Source of the DNA: Enterococcus cecorum
GTDB taxonomy: Bacteria > Bacillota > Bacilli > Lactobacillales > Enterococcaceae
Direction of reading: 5' to 3'
DNA length: 64,000 nt
Assembly: GCF_023221775.1 (NCBI RefSeq)
Contig: NZ_JAKUDS010000001.1
Location: forward strand, 1-64,000
Shown: positions 60,871 through 64,000 of the stretch, piece after piece
Numbering within the stretch: position 1 is the first letter of the stretch
Layout: each line of letters starts with the position of its first letter
Position numbers and translations under genes: made by a program
Notes under the pieces: model-generated
What the model saw: the letters and a program-made list of their open reading frames with translations, nothing else
What the model was told of the DNA's origin: nothing
The model's database searches: none

Positions 60871-61806
60871 ATGAGTGAAATAGTAAAGGTTATTGACTTA
60901 GTGAATGCTTTACAATTGGAAATTGTCACAGGTAATGAGGAAGCCTTACAACGTGAAATTAAAATCAGTGATATTTCAAGACCAGGATTAGAATTGACTG
61001 GATATTTTACTTATTATTCATATAATCGTATTCAATTATTTGGAAGCAAGGAAATTACTTTTGCTCAAAGGATGTTACCAGAAGAGCGATTGATGGTAAT
61101 GCGACGGATGTGTGCACCGGAAATTCCCGCTTTTGTTGTATCTCGTGGCTTAGAAGTACCGAAAGAATTAATTCAAGCTGGTGATGAAGCAGGCATTCCA
61201 GTTTTGCGTTCAAGTGTTTCAACTTCGCGCCTACTCGGGCAATTATCTAGCTTTTTGGATAGTAAACTAGCTGTGAGAGAAAGTGTTCATGGCGTTTTAG
61301 TAGATGTCTATGGATTAGGCGTGTTGATTCAAGGAAGTAGTGGAATCGGTAAAAGTGAGACTGCCTTGGAACTTATTAAGCGTGGTCATCGATTAATAGC
61401 GGATGATCGAGTGGATGTTTATAAACAAGATGATTTGACATTGATTGGTGAACCACCTAAGATTTTGGAACATTTAATTGAAATTCGTGGAATTGGGATT
61501 ATTGATGTCATGAATCTTTTTGGGGCGAGTGCGGTACGTGGTTCGATGCAAGTCCAATTAGCAGTCTATTTAGAAGCTTGGGAAAAGGACAAGAAATATG
61601 ATCGCCTAGGTTCTGATAATGAAACAGTTGAGATTGGTGATGTTGCGATTCCACAAATTCGTATTCCAGTTAAAACTGGTCGTAACGTAGCTATTATTAT
61701 TGAAGTGGCCGCAATGAATTTTAGAGCTAGAACAATGGGTTATGATGCAACTAAAAAATTTGAAGAGCGGTTATCTTTATTAATTGCTGAAAACTCTGGA
61801 AAGTAG
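60871..61806 (+). CDS. hprK: HPr kinase/phosphorylase
   Basis: Phosphorylates or dephosphorylates Ser46 of HPr; P-Ser-HPr then works with CcpA in carbon catabolite repression. The 311-residue protein has the N-terminal domain, P-loop GSSGIGKS (residues 155-162), and the C-terminal signature [19 protein letters not shown] 60871 follows GAGGGTG; the in-frame GTG at 60862 lies within that site. It heads hprK-lgt-gpsA-galU, an order common in Firmicutes, and senses the same glycolytic signals that act on the cggR operon. Confidence 0.97.
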   Translation: MSEIVKVIDLVNALQLEIVTGNEEALQREIKISDISRPGLELTGYFTYYSYNRIQLFGSKEITFAQRMLPEERLMVMRRMCAPEIPAFVVSRGLEVPKELIQAGDEAGIPVLRSSVSTSRLLGQLSSFLDSKLAVRESVHGVLVDVYGLGVLIQGSSGIGKSETALELIKRGHRLIADDRVDVYKQDDLTLIGEPPKILEHLIEIRGIGIIDVMNLFGASAVRGSMQVQLAVYLEAWEKDKKYDRLGSDNETVEIGDVAIPQIRIPVKTGRNVAIIIEVAAMNFRARTMGYDATKKFEERLSLLIAENSGK

Positions 61807-61815
61807 GGCGAGCTT

Positions 61816-62649
61816 TTGATATTAACACAAGTGAATCGAGTTGCGTTTGAACTATTTGGACTGCCGGTCTATTGGTATGCTTTAATTATGGTTTCAAGTA
61901 TCATTTTGGCAATGTACCTGAGTTCCAGAGAAGCTGTGCGTGTAGGCATGAAGGCTGATGATGTTTACGACTTTATGCTAATTGGATTACCATTAGCCTT
62001 TGTCGGTGCAAGGCTGTATTATATTATTTTTAATCTTCAACCTTATTTGGCTGATCCAATTCAAATTTTTAATATTCGTGCAGGTGGCCTGGCTATTTAT
62101 GGAGGACTCATTGCTGGGGGCGCTTGGTTAATTTATTATTGTTATAAGAATTATATCGATATTTGGAAATTTTTAGATATTGCCGCACCTAATGTGTTGT
62201 TAGCTCAGGCAATTGGTCGCTGGGGAAATTTTATGAATCATGAGGCATTTGGTGGTAAGACGACTTTAGAATTTTTACAACAATTACATTTACCAAATTT
62301 CATCATTGAAAATATGTATATTGATGGCTTTTATCGTCAACCAACTTTCCTATATGAATCAATTTGGAGTTTGACTGGTTTTATCTTGATTATTATCTTA
62401 AGAAAGTACAAAACTTCAATCTTCAAGCAAGGTGAAGTAGCTCTTGCCTATTGTTTGTGGTATAGTTTTGGTCGCTTCTTTATTGAAGGTATGCGGACAG
62501 ATAGTCTTTATTTATTTGGCCCAATTCGTGTGTCTCAATTGCTATCCGCTATTTTATTTGTTGGAGCAATCGCCATTATCTATTATCGTAGAAAGCAAAA
62601 TGTGAAAACTTACAATCGCTCAATGGGAGAGAATCAATTTATTTTATAA
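61816..62649 (+). CDS. lgt: Prolipoprotein diacylglyceryl transferase
   Basis: Adds the diacylglycerol anchor to the lipobox cysteine of lipoproteins such as MetQ, LivJ and PstS here. The 277-residue membrane protein has about seven helices and the signature GRWGNFMNHEAFGG, with PTFLYESIW and FGRFFIEGMRTD downstream. It starts with TTG at 61816 after AGGGCGAG, nine bases past hprK. Confidence 0.95.
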   Translation: MILTQVNRVAFELFGLPVYWYALIMVSSIILAMYLSSREAVRVGMKADDVYDFMLIGLPLAFVGARLYYIIFNLQPYLADPIQIFNIRAGGLAIYGGLIAGGAWLIYYCYKNYIDIWKFLDIAAPNVLLAQAIGRWGNFMNHEAFGGKTTLEFLQQLHLPNFIIENMYIDGFYRQPTFLYESIWSLTGFILIIILRKYKTSIFKQGEVALAYCLWYSFGRFFIEGMRTDSLYLFGPIRVSQLLSAILFVGAIAIIYYRRKQNVKTYNRSMGENQFIL

Positions 62650-62664
62650 AGGGAGGCAATTTTT

Positions 62665-63693
62665 TTGAAACAAAAAATTACAGTTTTAGGACCTGGTTCT
62701 TGGGGAAGTGCCCTTGCGCAAGTATTAGCAGAAAATGGGCATGACGTAGTGATTTGGGGAAACAATCCTGCCCAAATTGATGAAATTAATATCTATCATA
62801 CGAATCGTCATTATCTACCAAATTTAAAACTGCCAAATTCCATACGTGGGGAAAAAGATTTAGCAAAAGCGGTAGATGGAGCAGATGCCGTACTTTTTGT
62901 AGTACCTACTAAGGCGATGAGAATGGTAGCCCAACAATTTAATCAAGTCTGTCAAAATCAGCCGGTGATTATTCACGCTTCAAAAGGTCTAGAACAGGTT
63001 ACCCACAAAAGAATATCAGAAATTTTATTTGAAGAAATTGATGAATCGCATCGTCAAGCTGTTGTTGTGTTATCAGGTCCAAGTCATGCTGAGGAAGTCT
63101 CTGTTCATGATATTACGACGATTACTGCAGCCAGCCAAGATGAAAGTAAGGCAAAATATGTACAACAATTATTTACAAATGAATATTTTCGAATTTATAC
63201 CAATACAGATGTCATTGGGGTTGAAACTGGTGCAGCATTAAAAAATATCATTGCAATCGGTGCCGGTGCGCTTCACGGGCTTGGATTTGGCGATGATGCA
63301 AAAGCTGCAATTATGACACGTGGTTTAGCTGAAATCTCTCGTTTAGGAGTAGCAATGGGAGCAGATCCATTAACATTCATTGGTTTAAGTGGTGTAGGCG
63401 ATTTAATTGTTACTTGCACAAGTGTCCATTCAAGAAACTGGCGTGCGGGAAACTTATTAGGCAAAGGTCATCAATTAGAAGAAGTCCTTGAAAATATGGG
63501 GATGATTGTTGAGGGGGTAGCTACTACAAAAGCAGCTATGGAATTATCACAACAATTAAAGGTGGAAATGCCAATTACGCAGGCTATTTATCAAGTTCTT
63601 TATGAAAACCAAGATATAAAGACCGTAGCAAAGGATATTATGTTAAGAGATAGCAAAGTTGAAAATGAATTCTCAAACTTGTATAGAAAGTAG
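62665..63693 (+). CDS. gpsA: Glycerol-3-phosphate dehydrogenase [NAD(P)+]
   Basis: Reduces dihydroxyacetone phosphate to sn-glycerol 3-phosphate for phospholipids and teichoic acids. The 342-residue protein has the N-terminal dinucleotide site [20 protein letters not shown], and the signature [20 protein letters not shown] with its catalytic Lys. The start is TTG at 62665 after GGGAGG. Followed by galU nine bases after its stop. Confidence 0.96.
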   Translation: MKQKITVLGPGSWGSALAQVLAENGHDVVIWGNNPAQIDEINIYHTNRHYLPNLKLPNSIRGEKDLAKAVDGADAVLFVVPTKAMRMVAQQFNQVCQNQPVIIHASKGLEQVTHKRISEILFEEIDESHRQAVVVLSGPSHAEEVSVHDITTITAASQDESKAKYVQQLFTNEYFRIYTNTDVIGVETGAALKNIIAIGAGALHGLGFGDDAKAAIMTRGLAEISRLGVAMGADPLTFIGLSGVGDLIVTCTSVHSRNWRAGNLLGKGHQLEEVLENMGMIVEGVATTKAAMELSQQLKVEMPITQAIYQVLYENQDIKTVAKDIMLRDSKVENEFSNLYRK

Positions 63694-63702
63694 GAACCAA
63701 GA

Positions 63703-64000
63703 ATGAAAGTAAGAAAAGCAGTAATTCCGGCAGCTGGATTAGGGACTAGATTTTTGCCAGCAACGAAAGCAATGGCTAAAGAAATGTTGCCAATTGTTGA
63801 TAAGCCTACGATTCAATTCATTGTTGAGGAAGCATTAAAGTCTGGTATAGAGGATATCTTAATTGTTACGGGTAAAGCAAAACGTCCAATTGAAGATCAT
63901 TTTGATGCTAACATTGAATTAGAGACAAATTTACGCGAAAAAGGGAAGAATGATTTATTAAAATTAGTTGAAGAAACAACAGATGTCAACTTACACTTTA
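63703..64000 (+). CDS. galU: UTP-glucose-1-phosphate uridylyltransferase (partial)
   Basis: The first 99 codons of GalU; the gene runs off the window. The N-terminal nucleotide-binding motif [20 protein letters not shown] and [12 protein letters not shown] are plain. It makes UDP-glucose for glycolipids, teichoic acid and polysaccharide. Start ATG 63703 is preceded by the weak site AGGAACCAAG, nine bases after the gpsA stop. Confidence 0.95.
   Translation, partial: MKVRKAVIPAAGLGTRFLPATKAMAKEMLPIVDKPTIQFIVEEALKSGIEDILIVTGKAKRPIEDHFDANIELETNLREKGKNDLLKLVEETTDVNLHF

Overview
The window is a dense, low-GC (mid-30s percent by eye) chromosomal segment of a Gram-positive coccus of the order Lactobacillales. 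The gene order (rpoN-cggR-gap-pgk-tpi-eno, comFA-comFC-hpf-secA-prfB-ftsE-ftsX-pst, liaXYZ-hprK-lgt-gpsA-galU) fits Enterococcus, Vagococcus or a close relative. RF2 with its frameshift, the LiaX/LiaY/LiaZ trio, an EF1143-like dNTPase and strong Gram-positive Shine-Dalgarno sites agree with this. The species cannot be fixed from the sequence alone. Almost all of the window is core genome: no complete mobile element, CRISPR array, prophage or antiphage island was found, and there is no rRNA.

Layout. (1) 1-2.97 kb: a methionine-type T-box leader and the metNIQ methionine ABC transporter. (2) 3-8.8 kb: zapA, cvpA, mutS2, trxA, uvrC (division and DNA upkeep). (3) 8.8-15.4 kb: glyoxalase and Nudix genes, a 188-bp nested palindrome, a leftward lipL-dNTPase-HAD operon, ywiB-rpoE(delta), and a leftward MetE-like gene. 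(4) 15.7-23.4 kb: a tRNA-Arg antisense to the rpoN leader, rpoN, then the CggR-controlled glycolytic run cggR-gap-pgk-tpiA-eno, and secG. (5) 23.5-34.3 kb: an esterase, rnr-smpB, the complete F1Fo ATP synthase operon atpBEFHAGDC, and a leftward MIP18/SufT-like gene. (6) 34.4-42.3 kb: a DUF1146 gene, murA, the short gene epuA, yidD, a branched-chain amino acid ABC operon (livJHMGF plus a CBS-ACT gene) behind a perfect CodY box, and a DUF2969 gene. (7) 42.4-42.94 kb: a three-fold 183-bp tandem array of tRNA-Tyr and tRNA-Gln. (8) 43-53.3 kb: a GntR regulator, yvyE, a lone PTS IIB protein, comFA-comFC, hpf, secA, prfB (frameshifted), ftsE-ftsX. (9) 53.4-64 kb: the phosphate operon pstS-C-A-B-B-phoU with PhoP-like repeats, liaXYZ, then hprK-lgt-gpsA-galU, the last gene cut by the window end.

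Working together: the window joins central energy metabolism (glycolysis, ATP synthase, HPr kinase), nutrient uptake under dedicated signals (T-box for methionine, a CodY site for branched-chain amino acids, PhoP-like repeats for phosphate), and envelope growth and defence (murA, ftsEX, secA, lgt, liaXYZ). Most promoter and terminator calls are by-eye matches. The features most worth a second look are the triplicated tRNA pair with its inverted spacer hairpin, the nested palindrome at 9.8 kb, the nine-codon ORF inside the epuA-yidD terminator, the antisense tRNA in the rpoN leader, and the CBS-ACT gene that closes the liv operon. I saw no clearly undescribed multi-gene system.
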